Source of the DNA: Serratia rhizosphaerae
Lineage (GTDB): Bacteria; Pseudomonadota; Gammaproteobacteria; Enterobacterales; Enterobacteriaceae
NCBI RefSeq assembly: GCF_009817885.1
Contig: NZ_CP041764.1
Location: forward strand, 1,364,001-1,428,000
Length of the DNA stretch: 64,000 nt
Reading direction: 5' to 3'
The notes under the pieces are model-generated. The model was not told the origin of the DNA and did no database searches. It saw nothing but the letters and a program-made list of their open reading frames with translations. The position numbers were made by a program, and so were the translations under genes. How positions within the stretch are numbered: position 1 is the first letter of the stretch; each line of letters starts with the position of its first letter. Below, piece after piece: positions 31,308-43,546 of the stretch.

Positions 31308-33161
31308 TTATCCTTTGGCTTCCACAACCTCATCTTCCGGTGCTTTACCGTCAATACTGCCGCGCCAGCCGGTCTCCTGTTCCCGCGACAGGCGTGAGCG
31401 GTCCTGCTCAATGGCGTTGCTGAGCATCTCTTTCGCGCGCTGCAGGCTGGCGATACGGAACTCGGTATCCTCGTAATGCTCCACCGTGCTTTCCAGCATC
31501 TTATGGTTATAGCAACGGAAGATATCCGCCTTTTCCCGTGCCTCGTAGGCGTCCATCCCCAGCAGCTCCAGCGCTTCACGGCCGATACGCAGCGAGCTTT
31601 CAAAGGTTTCGCGCTCCGGTTTCTCCACCCCAAGGCGCCGCAGCTGATACCAGTGGTCAACGTCGCGGGCGCGCGCCACCACCTTCAGGTGCGGGAAGTG
31701 GCGTCTGGCCAGTTCGGTCAGCTGCAGGTTGGCCTCAACGTCGTCAATGGCGTTAATCAGCACCTGCGCCTTTTCCGCACCGGCGGCCTCCAGCAAGTCG
31801 GCGCGGGTAGCGTCGCCATAAAACACTTTGGTGCCAAACTTGCGCAAGGTTTCGATATGATCCGGATCGTGATCCAGCACCACGGTGCGCACGCCGTTGG
31901 CCAGCAGCATACGGCCGGCGATCTGGCCGAAGCGGCCGAAACCGGCGACGATCACGCTGGCGTTCTCTTCATCGATCACATCCGCCGGACGATCATCCTG
32001 CGGCGCACGCTTCTCCAGCCGGGACGCCAGCACCAGCAGCAGCGGCGTCACGGCCATGGACAGCGCCACCGCCAGCGTCAGCGATTTGGCCCATTCCTGC
32101 GGCAAGACGCCGGCCGTCTGCGCCGCGCCAAACACCACAAAGGCAAACTCACTGCCCTGCCCCAGCAAAATGGCAAACAGCCCGCGCTGGCGCTTTGGCA
32201 CCCCCAGCAGCGGCGCCAGCAGCCACAGCATGGCCGCCTTCAGCAGCATAAAACCGAGCAGCAGCGTGGCGATCAGCAGCGGGTGGCTGAACAGCGTGCC
32301 AAAATCGATCGACATGCCAACGCCGATAAAGAACAGCCCCAGCAGCAGCCCCTTAAACGGCTGAATATCGCTTTCCAACGCATGACGGTATTCCGAGCTG
32401 GCCAGCAGCACGCCGGCCAGAAACGCACCCATCGCCATCGACAGGCCGGCCATTTCCAGCAGAATACCGAAACCGAATACCAGAAACAGCGCGACGGCGC
32501 TGAAGACTTCGCGCATGCCGGAGCGGGCGACAAAGTGCAGCAGCGGCCGCGTCACATAGCGGCCGAGCAGCACCACCAGCGTCAGCGCGCCCACCACCTT
32601 GGCGGCGGAAATGGCAAAGGCGCCGAGCGACGTCGAGGCGCCGCTGTTGGCCAGCAGCGGGATCATCGCCACCAGCGGAATCGCGGCGATATCCTGAAAC
32701 AGCAGCACCGCGAACGCGCTGCGTCCGGTCGGTGACGAAGTCAGATTACGTTCATTCATCGCCTGCATGGCGATAGCGGTGGAAGAGAGCGCCAGCGTCA
32801 GGCCAATCAGCAGCGCCACCTGCCAGTTCAGCCCGAGGAAGTAGCAAAAGGCACTGAGCACCAGGCCACAGCCGGCCATCTGCATGCCGCCGCCGCCGAA
32901 TACCGAAGCGCGCAGCGTCCACAGCCGTTTCGGGTCCAGTTCCAGACCGATGACGAACAGCATCAGCACCACGCCGATTTCCGCAAAGGTCAGGATCGAT
33001 TCGGCGTCGGACACCAGTTTCAGCCCCCACGGCCCGATGATACAGCCGGCGATCAGGTAGCCCAGCACCGATCCCAACCCCAGACGCACCGCAATCGGCA
33101 CCAGCAGACCGGCCGATCCCAGATAGATCAGCCCTTCGATCATCATGCCGTGATTATCCAT
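31308..33161 (-). CDS. kefC: Glutathione-regulated potassium/proton antiporter KefC
   Basis: 617 residues (E. coli 620). About 12 membrane helices of the CPA2 family (GYLIAGCIIGPWGL, GLELDPKRLW, SSTAIAMQAMNE) fill the first 380 residues, followed by a cytoplasmic RCK domain with the nucleotide motif VAGFGRFGQIAGRML and a C-terminal tail. It releases K+ and lowers cytoplasmic pH when electrophile-glutathione adducts bind. I start at 33161 (MDNHGMMIEGLIYLGSAGL), with GGAG 7 nt upstream. It overlaps kefF by 8 bp as in E. coli. Confidence 0.95.
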   Translation of the reverse strand: MDNHGMMIEGLIYLGSAGLLVPIAVRLGLGSVLGYLIAGCIIGPWGLKLVSDAESILTFAEIGVVLMLFVIGLELDPKRLWTLRASVFGGGGMQMAGCGLVLSAFCYFLGLNWQVALLIGLTLALSSTAIAMQAMNERNLTSSPTGRSAFAVLLFQDIAAIPLVAMIPLLANSGASTSLGAFAISAAKVVGALTLVVLLGRYVTRPLLHFVARSGMREVFSAVALFLVFGFGILLEMAGLSMAMGAFLAGVLLASSEYRHALESDIQPFKGLLLGLFFIGVGMSIDFGTLFSHPLLIATLLLGFMLLKAAMLWLLAPLLGVPKRQRGLFAILLGQGSEFAFVVFGAAQTAGVLPQEWAKSLTLAVALSMAVTPLLLVLASRLEKRAPQDDRPADVIDEENASVIVAGFGRFGQIAGRMLLANGVRTVVLDHDPDHIETLRKFGTKVFYGDATRADLLEAAGAEKAQVLINAIDDVEANLQLTELARRHFPHLKVVARARDVDHWYQLRRLGVEKPERETFESSLRIGREALELLGMDAYEAREKADIFRCYNHKMLESTVEHYEDTEFRIASLQRAKEMLSNAIEQDRSRLSREQETGWRGSIDGKAPEDEVVEAKG

Positions 33162-33708
33162 GTTGGTTCTCCTGCGTTTGCGGTTGCTGCGCCAGTAGGT
33201 AATCAATCAGCCGCTGCCGGTAGGCCTCTCCCGCCGCCAGCAGCGCCGTTTCGTTACAGGTGAAGGTATTATGCAGCGCAAAGTAGGGCTGCCAGCGCAT
33301 GCCGCAGTACAGCGCCGTCGCCTGCAGCGGCTGCGCCAGCACGGCAAACTCCGGGTAGTCGCCCAGCTCGAAGTGGTGGCGGTCGCCGCCGCTGGTCACC
33401 GCCCACAGGCAGTCTTTCCCTACCAGCGCGTTGCCGTCGTGGCCGTAGGCCCAGCCGTGCTCCAGCACCTTGTCGATCCACAGCTTCAGCAGCGGCGGCA
33501 GGCCGTACCACTGCATCGGATGCTGCAGCACCACCATATCGGCGCGTTCCAGCGCCTGCTGTTCCGCATGGATATCGATGCTGAAATCGGGATATAGCTC
33601 ATACAGCGAGCGGACTTCCACCTCGGGAATATCTTTCACCGCCTGCAGCAGCCGTTGGTTGGCGTGCGAGTGCCGGGGATAAGGGTGTGCGTAGATTATT
33701 AGAATCAT
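33154..33708 (-). CDS. kefF: KefF, NAD(P)H quinone oxidoreductase and KefC activator
   Basis: 184 residues, flavodoxin-like fold. The start MILIIYAHPYPRHSHAN and the FMN/dimer motif QHPMQWYGLPPLLKLWIDKVLEHGWAYG are those of the KefF/KefG family, which binds the KefC regulatory domain and is needed for its full activity. Start at 33708 with GAG 7 nt upstream; 22 more open codons upstream are not conserved. It overlaps kefC and lies just after carB. Confidence 0.95.
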   Translation of the reverse strand: MILIIYAHPYPRHSHANQRLLQAVKDIPEVEVRSLYELYPDFSIDIHAEQQALERADMVVLQHPMQWYGLPPLLKLWIDKVLEHGWAYGHDGNALVGKDCLWAVTSGGDRHHFELGDYPEFAVLAQPLQATALYCGMRWQPYFALHNTFTCNETALLAAGEAYRQRLIDYLLAQQPQTQENQHG

Positions 33709-33846
33709 GTTTATCTCGTCGTTCCTTGCCAATACATCAAGCATATACCAGCCGTCTAGCATGACAGCGGGCAAATTGATTGATAGCGGAAATTTTTAAC
33801 CTGCATCAACAAGCAAGCTGAATGACTTTGCGCGGGGGTAAGGTAT

Positions 33847-33873
33847 AAAAAAAGGCCCTGCATGCAGGGCCTT
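33847..33873 (-). terminator. Rho-independent terminator of carAB
   Basis: AAGGCCCTGCATGCAGGGCCTT (33852-33873) is a near-perfect hairpin followed on the minus strand by a run of T's. It is 24 bp past the carB stop. Confidence 0.9.
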
Positions 33874-33896
33874 GAACAACGGTACGGGCGCGGGGC

Positions 33897-37121
<3,225 letters not shown>

Positions 37122-37139
37122 GGTTGTTATGGCTCCTGA

Positions 37140-38288
37140 TTATTTAGCGTTGGAACGGTGAGACTCAATCAGTTCGATAAAGTGATCGAACAGCGGCGCG
37201 GCATCGTGCGGGCCAGGGCTGGCTTCCGGGTGGCCCTGGAAGCTGAACGCCGCTTTGTCGGTGCGGTGAATGCCCTGCACCGTGTGGTCGAACAGCGACT
37301 TGTGCGTCACGCGCAGGTTGGCCGGCAGGTTGTTCTCATCCACCGCAAAACCGTGGTTCTGCGCGGTGATCATCACCGTATTGTTGTCCAGATCCTTCAC
37401 CGGATGGTTGCCGCCGTGGTGGCCGAGCTTCATTTTCACCGTCTGCGCGCCGCTGGCCAGCGCCAGCAGTTGGTGGCCCAGGCAGATGCCGAACAGCGGG
37501 ATGTCGGTGGTCAGGAACTGCTGAATGGCGGCGATCGCGTAGTCGCACGGCTCCGGGTCACCCGGGCCGTTGGACAGGAAGATGCCGTCCGGATTCATTT
37601 TCAGCACCTCATCCGCCGGGGTCTGCGCCGGCACCACCGTCAGGCGGCAGCCGCGATCGACCAGCATGCGCAGGATGTTGCGCTTCGCGCCGAAATCATA
37701 GGCCACCACGTGGAACGGCAGCTCGGATTCCGCTTTGGCTTCCGGCAGCTCGCCGGCCAGCGTCCAGCTGCCCTGACGCCAGCCGTAGGCTTCCTGCGTC
37801 GTCACTTCTTTTGCCAGGTCCATGCCTTTCAGGCCCGGGAAGGCTTTGGCCTTCTCCAGCGCCAGCGCGACGTCCGGCGCGTCGCCGGCGATGATGCAGC
37901 CGTTCTGTGCGCCTTTCTCACGCAGCAGACGCGTCAGCTTGCGGGTATCGATATCGGCAATCGCCACAATATTGTTGCGCTTGAGGTAGTCGGACAGGTT
38001 TTCTTCACTGCGGTAGTTGCTGGCAATCAGCGGAAGGTCGCGAATGACCAGGCCTTGAGCGTGAATAGCGGAGGATTCTGCGTCGGAAGCATTGGTGCCG
38101 ACATTGCCGATATGAGGATAAGTAAGAGTAACGATCTGGCGGGAATAGGAAGGATCAGTGAGGATTTCTTGATAACCGGTCATCGACGTATTGAAGACCA
38201 CTTCCCCCACTGCCGTACCCTCTGCCCCAATGGCCCGACCGTGGAATTGGGTTCCGTCTTCCAGAACCAATAGCGCTGACTTAATCAA
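37140..38288 (-). CDS. carA: Carbamoyl phosphate synthase small subunit (glutaminase)
   Basis: 382 residues, same as E. coli. The class I glutamine amidotransferase triad is present: Cys in FGICLGHQLLALASG, His and Glu in HPEASPG. It hydrolyses glutamine and channels ammonia to CarB. The start is TTG (38288; TTG ATT AAG for MIKSALLVLEDG) with GGAGGG upstream. The open frame continues nine codons further to an ATG, but the TTG is the start known in E. coli and aligns exactly. Tandem ARG boxes lie 13 bp upstream. Confidence 0.97.
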   Translation of the reverse strand: MIKSALLVLEDGTQFHGRAIGAEGTAVGEVVFNTSMTGYQEILTDPSYSRQIVTLTYPHIGNVGTNASDAESSAIHAQGLVIRDLPLIASNYRSEENLSDYLKRNNIVAIADIDTRKLTRLLREKGAQNGCIIAGDAPDVALALEKAKAFPGLKGMDLAKEVTTQEAYGWRQGSWTLAGELPEAKAESELPFHVVAYDFGAKRNILRMLVDRGCRLTVVPAQTPADEVLKMNPDGIFLSNGPGDPEPCDYAIAAIQQFLTTDIPLFGICLGHQLLALASGAQTVKMKLGHHGGNHPVKDLDNNTVMITAQNHGFAVDENNLPANLRVTHKSLFDHTVQGIHRTDKAAFSFQGHPEASPGPHDAAPLFDHFIELIESHRSNAK

Positions 38289-38300
38289 AACACCCTCCGA

Positions 38301-38335
38301 GGAATAATAAATCACAATATTTGCATATTAATTCA
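38301..38335. promoter_or_regulatory. Tandem ARG boxes (ArgR operator) of carAB
   Basis: TGCAT-ATTA-ATTCA (38322-38335) and GGAAT-AATA-AATCA (38301-38314) match TGAAT-N4-ATTCA with one and two mismatches. Their centres are 21 bp apart, the spacing of paired ArgR boxes. They overlap the likely -10 of the arginine-controlled promoter; a TTGATT further up could be its -35. Confidence 0.75.
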
Positions 38336-38676
38336 GATATCGCGATCTAAATCAATGCAAAAACCGCCCTCAAGGCTAATTTTTGGCAAATTGGGCGCAT
38401 TTTAATGATGGGCACCCCGTTTGTCTACTTAAAGCGCCATTTTTTCACTTATTTTTACTGACTACGCGGTTTAATAGGCTTCACAGCCACAAAAACACAG
38501 CTAAACCTGAGCGAGTAAACGGTTGCCAGATAGGATGTGGTAAAACGGGCGATTTAATACGCTAAAAACAGGCTTTAATCGTTTAACAGTGAAGAAAAGG
38601 GAGGTTTTAAAGGCACAAACTCACATAAATAGTAATGATGGTGCAAAAATACAACCAACACCATATTTATCATGTT
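38336..38676. other. carAB upstream region
   Basis: About 340 bp between carA control sites and the dapB terminator. It should contain the second, pyrimidine-controlled carA promoter, but I cannot assign its elements with confidence. No gene or repeat seen. Confidence 0.5.
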
Positions 38677-38704
38677 AAAAAAAAGGACAATAAAAATATT
38701 GTCC
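38677..38704 (-). terminator. Rho-independent terminator of dapB
   Basis: GGACAATA and TATTGTCC form an 8-bp stem with a 4-nt loop, followed on the minus strand by eight T's. It is about 54 bp past the dapB stop. Confidence 0.9.
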
Positions 38705-38757
38705 CAGTATCATAGCCATACGATCAATATAACCACATCACACGGATATAAAAACCA

Positions 38758-39579
38758 TTACAACTGGTCTAATCCCAGCACATCTCGCATATCAAACAGC
38801 CCATTATCACGATCAGACAGCCAAACTGCCGCGCGAACGGCGCCATTGGCAAAGGTCATCCGACTGGAGGCCTTATGGGTGATCTCAACCCGCTCGCCGA
38901 TATCGGCAAACATCGCGGTATGTTCACCGACGATATCGCCGGCACGAATGGTGGCGAAGCCAATACTCTGCGGATCGCGCTCACCGGTGTGGCCTTCGCG
39001 CGCATAGACGGCGCACTGCTTCAGGTCGCGCCCCAGCGCATCGGCAATCGCTTCGCCCATCGCCAGCGCGGTGCCGGACGGCGCATCCACCTTGTGGCGG
39101 TGGTGAGCTTCAACAATTTCAATATCGGTATAGTCGCCCATCACTTTGGCGGCTTTTTCCAGCAGCTTCAGCACCACGTTGACCCCGACGCTGAAGTTGG
39201 CGGCGAACACAATACCGATCTGCTGCGCAGCGGCGTTAATGGCCGCCTTGCCGGCATCGTCAAAACCGGTGGTGCCAATCACCATCGCCTTATGGTGGGA
39301 AACGCAAAACGCCAGATGCGCCAACGTGCCTTCCGGACGGGTAAAGTCGATCAGCACATCAAAGTCATCCGCCACCTTGGCCAGATCGTCGTTAACGATA
39401 ACGCCAAGCGCGCCGACGCCGGCCAGTTCGCCCGCATCCGCCCCGACTAACGAGGAGCCGGCGCGTTCCAGCGCCGCCCCGAGCACCACGCCCTGCGCCT
39501 GCTGCACCGCCTGAATCAATTGACGCCCCATACGGCCGCCGGCGCCCACAACCGCCATGCGGATCTGTGAATCAGTCAT
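38758..39579 (-). CDS. dapB: 4-hydroxy-tetrahydrodipicolinate reductase
   Basis: 273 residues, as in E. coli. The nucleotide motif AVVGAGGRMGRQL and the catalytic EAHHRHKVDAPSGTAL are present. It reduces the DapA product on the path to lysine and diaminopimelate. Start at 39579 (MTDSQIRMAVVGAG); six more codons upstream are open. It is alone between carAB and the alpha-galactoside cluster, with its own terminator. Confidence 0.97.
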   Translation of the reverse strand: MTDSQIRMAVVGAGGRMGRQLIQAVQQAQGVVLGAALERAGSSLVGADAGELAGVGALGVIVNDDLAKVADDFDVLIDFTRPEGTLAHLAFCVSHHKAMVIGTTGFDDAGKAAINAAAQQIGIVFAANFSVGVNVVLKLLEKAAKVMGDYTDIEIVEAHHRHKVDAPSGTALAMGEAIADALGRDLKQCAVYAREGHTGERDPQSIGFATIRAGDIVGEHTAMFADIGERVEITHKASSRMTFANGAVRAAVWLSDRDNGLFDMRDVLGLDQL

Positions 39580-39732
39580 ACTTCGCTCTCTTATCAATGA
39601 AATGCCTATCCCAGGCTATCGGATCAGGTTAACCGCCCCGCCGGTTCATCGCCAGAGGATTTCCATCATGATAAGAAATTTATGATATCGCCGGGGGGTT
39701 ATCAGTAACGCTATATCCCCACGGCTACATAA

Positions 39733-40995
39733 TCATGCAGTTTGCGACGGTGCCACCAGCGGTTTACCCGCCCGCGCCGTTAGCGGGCTGCCGCTCAGGG
39801 TGAAGGCGGCAATCACGGTAAACAGCAGCGCAATGCAGCCGAGCATCAGGTAGGCGGTTTTAAAGCCGTACGCCACATACATCATCCCCGCCGCATAGGA
39901 CATACCGATGGCGGAAAACTGTTTGAAAAAGCAGAAGCCGAACAGGTAGATCGACGCGGACAGCTTCACGTCAAACTGGGTGGTGATGTATTTGAAAATG
40001 CCCACCAGCAGGAACGGCACTTCAAACATATGCAGCGTCTTGAGCACGATCACCGCCGTCACCGAATCGGCAAATGAAGAGCCGATAATGCGCAGCGACA
40101 TGATTGCCCCGGCGATCAACAGCGCATTCTTGCCGCCGATACGGTTAATGATCAGCGGTGCAAAAAACATAATGAAGGCATTGAGGAATTCGCCCAGCGT
40201 GGTGACATAGCCAAATGCCTGCGTACCACTGTGGCGGTCGCGGAAGAAAGAGGTGAAGAAGTTGGCGAACTGCTGATCGAACACGTCATACACACAGGCG
40301 ACGCCGACGATATACATCACCAGGAACCAGAACTTGCGCATCCGCAGCAGCCGCAACGCCGAACGCAGGCTGACCGGGTTCTTGTTCAGCGCCAACCCTT
40401 CCGCCACCGCGACCGTGCCGCTTTTTTCCGGCCGAAACAGGCACAGCAGCAGCGCCAGAATCAGCGTGCAGCCGGAAGCCAGCCACAGCGAAAACTGATT
40501 ATTAATGGTGAAGGTGTAGCCGACGATTGAGGCGCAAATCGCCCAGCCGATACAGCCGAACAGCCGCACCCGCCCGTATTCAAACTGGCTGCGCCGGCTG
40601 ACCTTTTCCACATAGGCTTCGATCGCCGGCGAGCCGCCGCTGGCCACCAGCCCCAGATAGAGGCCGCACAGCAGCGCGCCGACGATAAAATGGCTCTGCA
40701 GCAGCGGCGAGATCACGTAGATAAACAGCGGCGCCAAAAACATCAGCAGTACGATGATCAACCACAACAGATGTTTCTTCAGGCCGAAGCGGTCGGTAAT
40801 AAAGCCGAACACCGGCTGGCACACCAGCGCAAAGAACGCCATAAAGGAGAACACAATGCCGGTCTGTCGCTGGTCGAGCTGGTTGACGTCATGCAGCCAG
40901 AGCGGGAAAAAAGGCAGGATAGAACCCAAAATAAAAAAGTAGAAGAAGCAAAAGCCGCTGAATATCCAGAAATTCTTGTTTTTTAGATAAAACAT
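39733..40995 (-). CDS. LacY-family oligosaccharide/H+ symporter (melibiose/raffinose type)
   Basis: 420 residues, 12 membrane helices, start MFYLKNKNFWIFSGFCFFYFF like LacY. The residues that bind sugar and carry the proton in LacY can be found: Glu in SPAIEAYVEKVSRRS, Arg in YGRVRLFGCIGW, Arg in IINRIGGKNA, and His and Glu in LKTLHMFEVPF. With a GH4 alpha-galactosidase directly upstream (76 bp), the substrate is more likely melibiose or raffinose than lactose, as for MelY and RafB. No lacZ is present. Which alpha-galactoside is transported cannot be read from sequence. Confidence 0.88.
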   Translation of the reverse strand: MFYLKNKNFWIFSGFCFFYFFILGSILPFFPLWLHDVNQLDQRQTGIVFSFMAFFALVCQPVFGFITDRFGLKKHLLWLIIVLLMFLAPLFIYVISPLLQSHFIVGALLCGLYLGLVASGGSPAIEAYVEKVSRRSQFEYGRVRLFGCIGWAICASIVGYTFTINNQFSLWLASGCTLILALLLCLFRPEKSGTVAVAEGLALNKNPVSLRSALRLLRMRKFWFLVMYIVGVACVYDVFDQQFANFFTSFFRDRHSGTQAFGYVTTLGEFLNAFIMFFAPLIINRIGGKNALLIAGAIMSLRIIGSSFADSVTAVIVLKTLHMFEVPFLLVGIFKYITTQFDVKLSASIYLFGFCFFKQFSAIGMSYAAGMMYVAYGFKTAYLMLGCIALLFTVIAAFTLSGSPLTARAGKPLVAPSQTA

Positions 40996-41071
40996 AGCTC
41001 GCCATCCCTTTGTACCCGGGCGTGACGCGCGCGCCCGGGATGTTATTGGTGGAAGTGATGCTCGGGATAAA

Positions 41072-42379
41072 TTAGTGGTAGGCCGGCAGCCAGTTTCCGT
41101 GCGCCTCGATCAGGGCGTCGCACAGCTGGCGGATATCGTCGATCGACAGTTCCGCCGAGGTATGCGGATCGAGCAGCGCAGCATGGTAGATCGCCTCGCG
41201 TTTGTGAGTCACCGCCGCCTCAATGGTCAGCAGCTGCGTATTGATGTTGGTACGGTTGAGCGCCGCCAGCTGCTCCGGCAGGTTCCCCACGTAGCACGGC
41301 GTAATGCCCTGACCGTCTACCAGACAAGGCACCTCGACGCAGGCTTCGTTCGGCAGGTTGGTGATAAGACCCGTGTTGAGCACGTTGCCGCCGATTTTGT
41401 ACGGACGGTCGGTCTCCATGGCTTCGATAATGTAAGAGGCGTATTCGTGCGTACGCGTATGGGTAAGATGCGCGTCGTGGGTCAGTTCCTGCTTCTGCTG
41501 TTCCCACTGGGCAATCTGTTCAACACAACGGCGCGGATACTCATCCAGCGGAATATTGAACCGTTCGATCAGCTCCGGGTAGTTGCGCTTGATCCAGTAC
41601 GGCATATATTCGGCGTTATGCTCCGAAGACTCGGTGACGTAATAGCCGAAGGTTTTCATGATTTCATGGCGCACCATATCGTCATGTTTGCCCTGCAGCG
41701 CCGCAGCGCGCCGTTTGATTTCCGGGTAGAGATCCTGCCCGTGACGACGGATATCCAGCAGCCAAGCCATATGGTTGATGCCGGCGATATGGAACTGCAC
41801 GTCGTCGGTCGGCATATCGACGCTTTTCAGCAATGTGTCGGCGCACACCTGCACGCTGTGGCACAGGCCGACGGTTTTCACGCCGGTATGGCGCAGCATG
41901 GCGCCGGTCAGCGAGGCCATCGGGTTGGTGTAGTTCAGCAGCCAGGCGTCCGGGCACACCTCTTCCATATCGCGGGCGAAAGAGAACAGTACCGGAATGG
42001 TGCGCAGCGCGCGGAAGATGCCGCCAATCCCCAGCGTATCAGCGATGGTCTGCCGCAGGCCGAATTTTTTCGCGATTTCAAAGTCGGTGATGGTGCACGG
42101 ATCGTAGCCGCCAACCTGAATGGCGTTCACCACATAGTTAGCGCCCTGCAGCGCCGCGCGCCGGTTCTCCTCCCCCAGATACGGGGTAATGATCGCCTTG
42201 CCGTCGTTGACGTTCTGATTGATATTATTCAGCATCGCCAGCGACTCGTTCAGACGGTTGCTGTCAATATCGTACAGCGCGATATCCACTTCCCGCAGCG
42301 CCGGCGTACACATAATGTCGCCCAACACATTCTTCGCGAAAATTGTGCTGCCTGCGCCCATAAACGTCACTTTGATCAT
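41072..42379 (-). CDS. melA: Alpha-galactosidase, glycoside hydrolase family 4
   Basis: 435 residues. The GH4 features are the N-terminal NAD motif TFMGAGSTIFAKNVLGD, YDIDSNR, the metal-binding Cys in LCHSVQ, and AGINHMAW. GH4 enzymes need NAD+ and Mn2+ and act by an oxidation-elimination mechanism in the cytoplasm. It is moderately similar to E. coli MelA throughout, with the same C-terminal HGNWLP. ATG at 42379 has GGAG 7 nt upstream; an upstream ATG five codons earlier is less likely. First gene of a two-gene operon, divergent from an AraC-type regulator. Confidence 0.88.
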   Translation of the reverse strand: MIKVTFMGAGSTIFAKNVLGDIMCTPALREVDIALYDIDSNRLNESLAMLNNINQNVNDGKAIITPYLGEENRRAALQGANYVVNAIQVGGYDPCTITDFEIAKKFGLRQTIADTLGIGGIFRALRTIPVLFSFARDMEEVCPDAWLLNYTNPMASLTGAMLRHTGVKTVGLCHSVQVCADTLLKSVDMPTDDVQFHIAGINHMAWLLDIRRHGQDLYPEIKRRAAALQGKHDDMVRHEIMKTFGYYVTESSEHNAEYMPYWIKRNYPELIERFNIPLDEYPRRCVEQIAQWEQQKQELTHDAHLTHTRTHEYASYIIEAMETDRPYKIGGNVLNTGLITNLPNEACVEVPCLVDGQGITPCYVGNLPEQLAALNRTNINTQLLTIEAAVTHKREAIYHAALLDPHTSAELSIDDIRQLCDALIEAHGNWLPAYH

Positions 42380-42503
42380 ACTGTTTCTCCACATGCCTGA
42401 ACTGGGTTAACGATAGGTCTGTAGTGAAAGTAGTGGCTGCGCGCCGGACTGTATATGTAGAAATGTGACCTCATTATGGGTAAAAACGACGGTAAAAAAA
42501 AAG

Positions 42504-42519
42504 TGTGAGCTGGCTCCTA
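42504..42519. promoter_or_regulatory. Possible CRP half-palindrome in the melA/regulator gap
   Basis: TGTGA-GCTGGC-TCCTA keeps one perfect CRP half-site and three of five bases of the other. It stands mid-way between the divergent genes, where catabolite control would be expected. Weak evidence. Confidence 0.25.
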
Positions 42520-42601
42520 CTCCACGCCTACGCTGGCGTTGCAGATTCAGCTCGGCTGCTATCTTATGGCCAAACGGTGCGAAAAATGGCGGTAGGCAGC
42601 G

Positions 42602-43498
42602 ATGCACAAGAGCTTTACCCTGACCAACACCTCCAGTATCGAACTGAACGTGTTTCAGTTCGGCCATGAGGATTGCGCGCCCGGCCATCGTTTCGGCCCG
42701 GCGGTGCGTCAGCATTACCTATTTCATTATGTGATATCCGGCAGCGGGACGCTGTACACCGACAGCGGCGAGTTTACGATTCGCCCCGGCGAAGGCTTTC
42801 TGATCTACCCCCACGATGTCACCACCTATTGCGCGGACCGGCAGGATCCCTGGCATTACATGTGGATTGAGGTCGACGGCCTGATGGCCGCAACCATTTT
42901 CCAACAGTGCCGTCTCAGCCGCCAGATGCCGGTCTATCGGCCCCAGCACTACCGGCCGGAAGCCGAAGAACGGCGCTGTCTGGCGGAGATCGTCGCCCAT
43001 GAGCAAAACGACGCCTGGCTGAAAATCATTGGCTTAAGCTACCAGTTCTTCGCTGCGCTGATCGCCAATGCACAGCGGGAACAGCCGGCCGCGCCGGCGG
43101 AAAAAACCCGCCACCTCAGCAAGGCGGTGAAATACCTGGAAAGCCGCTACCACGAACCGCTCTCTATCGGCCAGCTGGCGGCTTACTGCAACCTTAACCG
43201 CAGCTATCTGAGCCGTCTGTTTAAAGCGGAGTTTGGCCTGGGGCCGAAAGAGTATCTGCTGCAGGTGCGCATGAACGTCGCCGCCAGCCTGCTGCGTCAC
43301 GGCAGCGCGGCGATTAAGGTAGTGGCGCTGTCGGTGGGGTATGACAATCAGCTGCACTTCTGCAAGGCGTTCCGCCAGTTTTACGGCGTCTCCCCCAGCG
43401 CCTGGCGCAGCGGTGAAGGCGACCTCACATCCAGCATTGAGCCACGCCTGATGGCAACGGCCAGTGTCGATACCGACATCGCGCAGCAGCGGCGCTGA
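42602..43498 (+). CDS. AraC-family regulator of the alpha-galactoside operon
   Basis: 298 residues. An N-terminal cupin-type sugar-binding domain (HYLFHYVISGSGTLYTDSGEFTIRPGEGFLIYP) is followed by the two helix-turn-helix motifs of AraC proteins: LSIGQLAAYCNLNRSYLSRLFKAEFG and VVALSVGYDNQLHFCKAFRQFYGVSPSAWR. The layout is that of RafR/MsmR-type activators rather than MelR itself. It is divergent from melA with a 222-bp gap, so it most likely activates the operon when an alpha-galactoside is present. Convergent with ispH across a terminator. Confidence 0.87.
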   Translation: MHKSFTLTNTSSIELNVFQFGHEDCAPGHRFGPAVRQHYLFHYVISGSGTLYTDSGEFTIRPGEGFLIYPHDVTTYCADRQDPWHYMWIEVDGLMAATIFQQCRLSRQMPVYRPQHYRPEAEERRCLAEIVAHEQNDAWLKIIGLSYQFFAALIANAQREQPAAPAEKTRHLSKAVKYLESRYHEPLSIGQLAAYCNLNRSYLSRLFKAEFGLGPKEYLLQVRMNVAASLLRHGSAAIKVVALSVGYDNQLHFCKAFRQFYGVSPSAWRSGEGDLTSSIEPRLMATASVDTDIAQQRR

Positions 43499-43500
43499 AA

Positions 43501-43525
43501 AAAAACGGGGAGCCATGGCTCCCCG
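43501..43525 (-). terminator. Rho-independent terminator of ispH
   Basis: CGGGGAGCCATGGCTCCCCG (43506-43525) is a self-complementary hairpin, followed on the minus strand by eight T's (the run reaches into the last bases of the convergent regulator gene). The stem may also end the regulator transcript. Confidence 0.88.
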
Positions 43526-43546
43526 CTGTTACTGCATTTCTCTGTC

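Noticed and set aside
31476..32735. 419-codon open frame antisense to kefC, very rich in Gln and His
   Set aside because: Composition is that of a complementary-strand shadow; kefC is certain.
39600..39732. Riboswitch upstream of dapB
   Set aside because: The gap is only about 150 bp and shows none of the conserved lysine-riboswitch segments; enterobacterial dapB is not known to have one.
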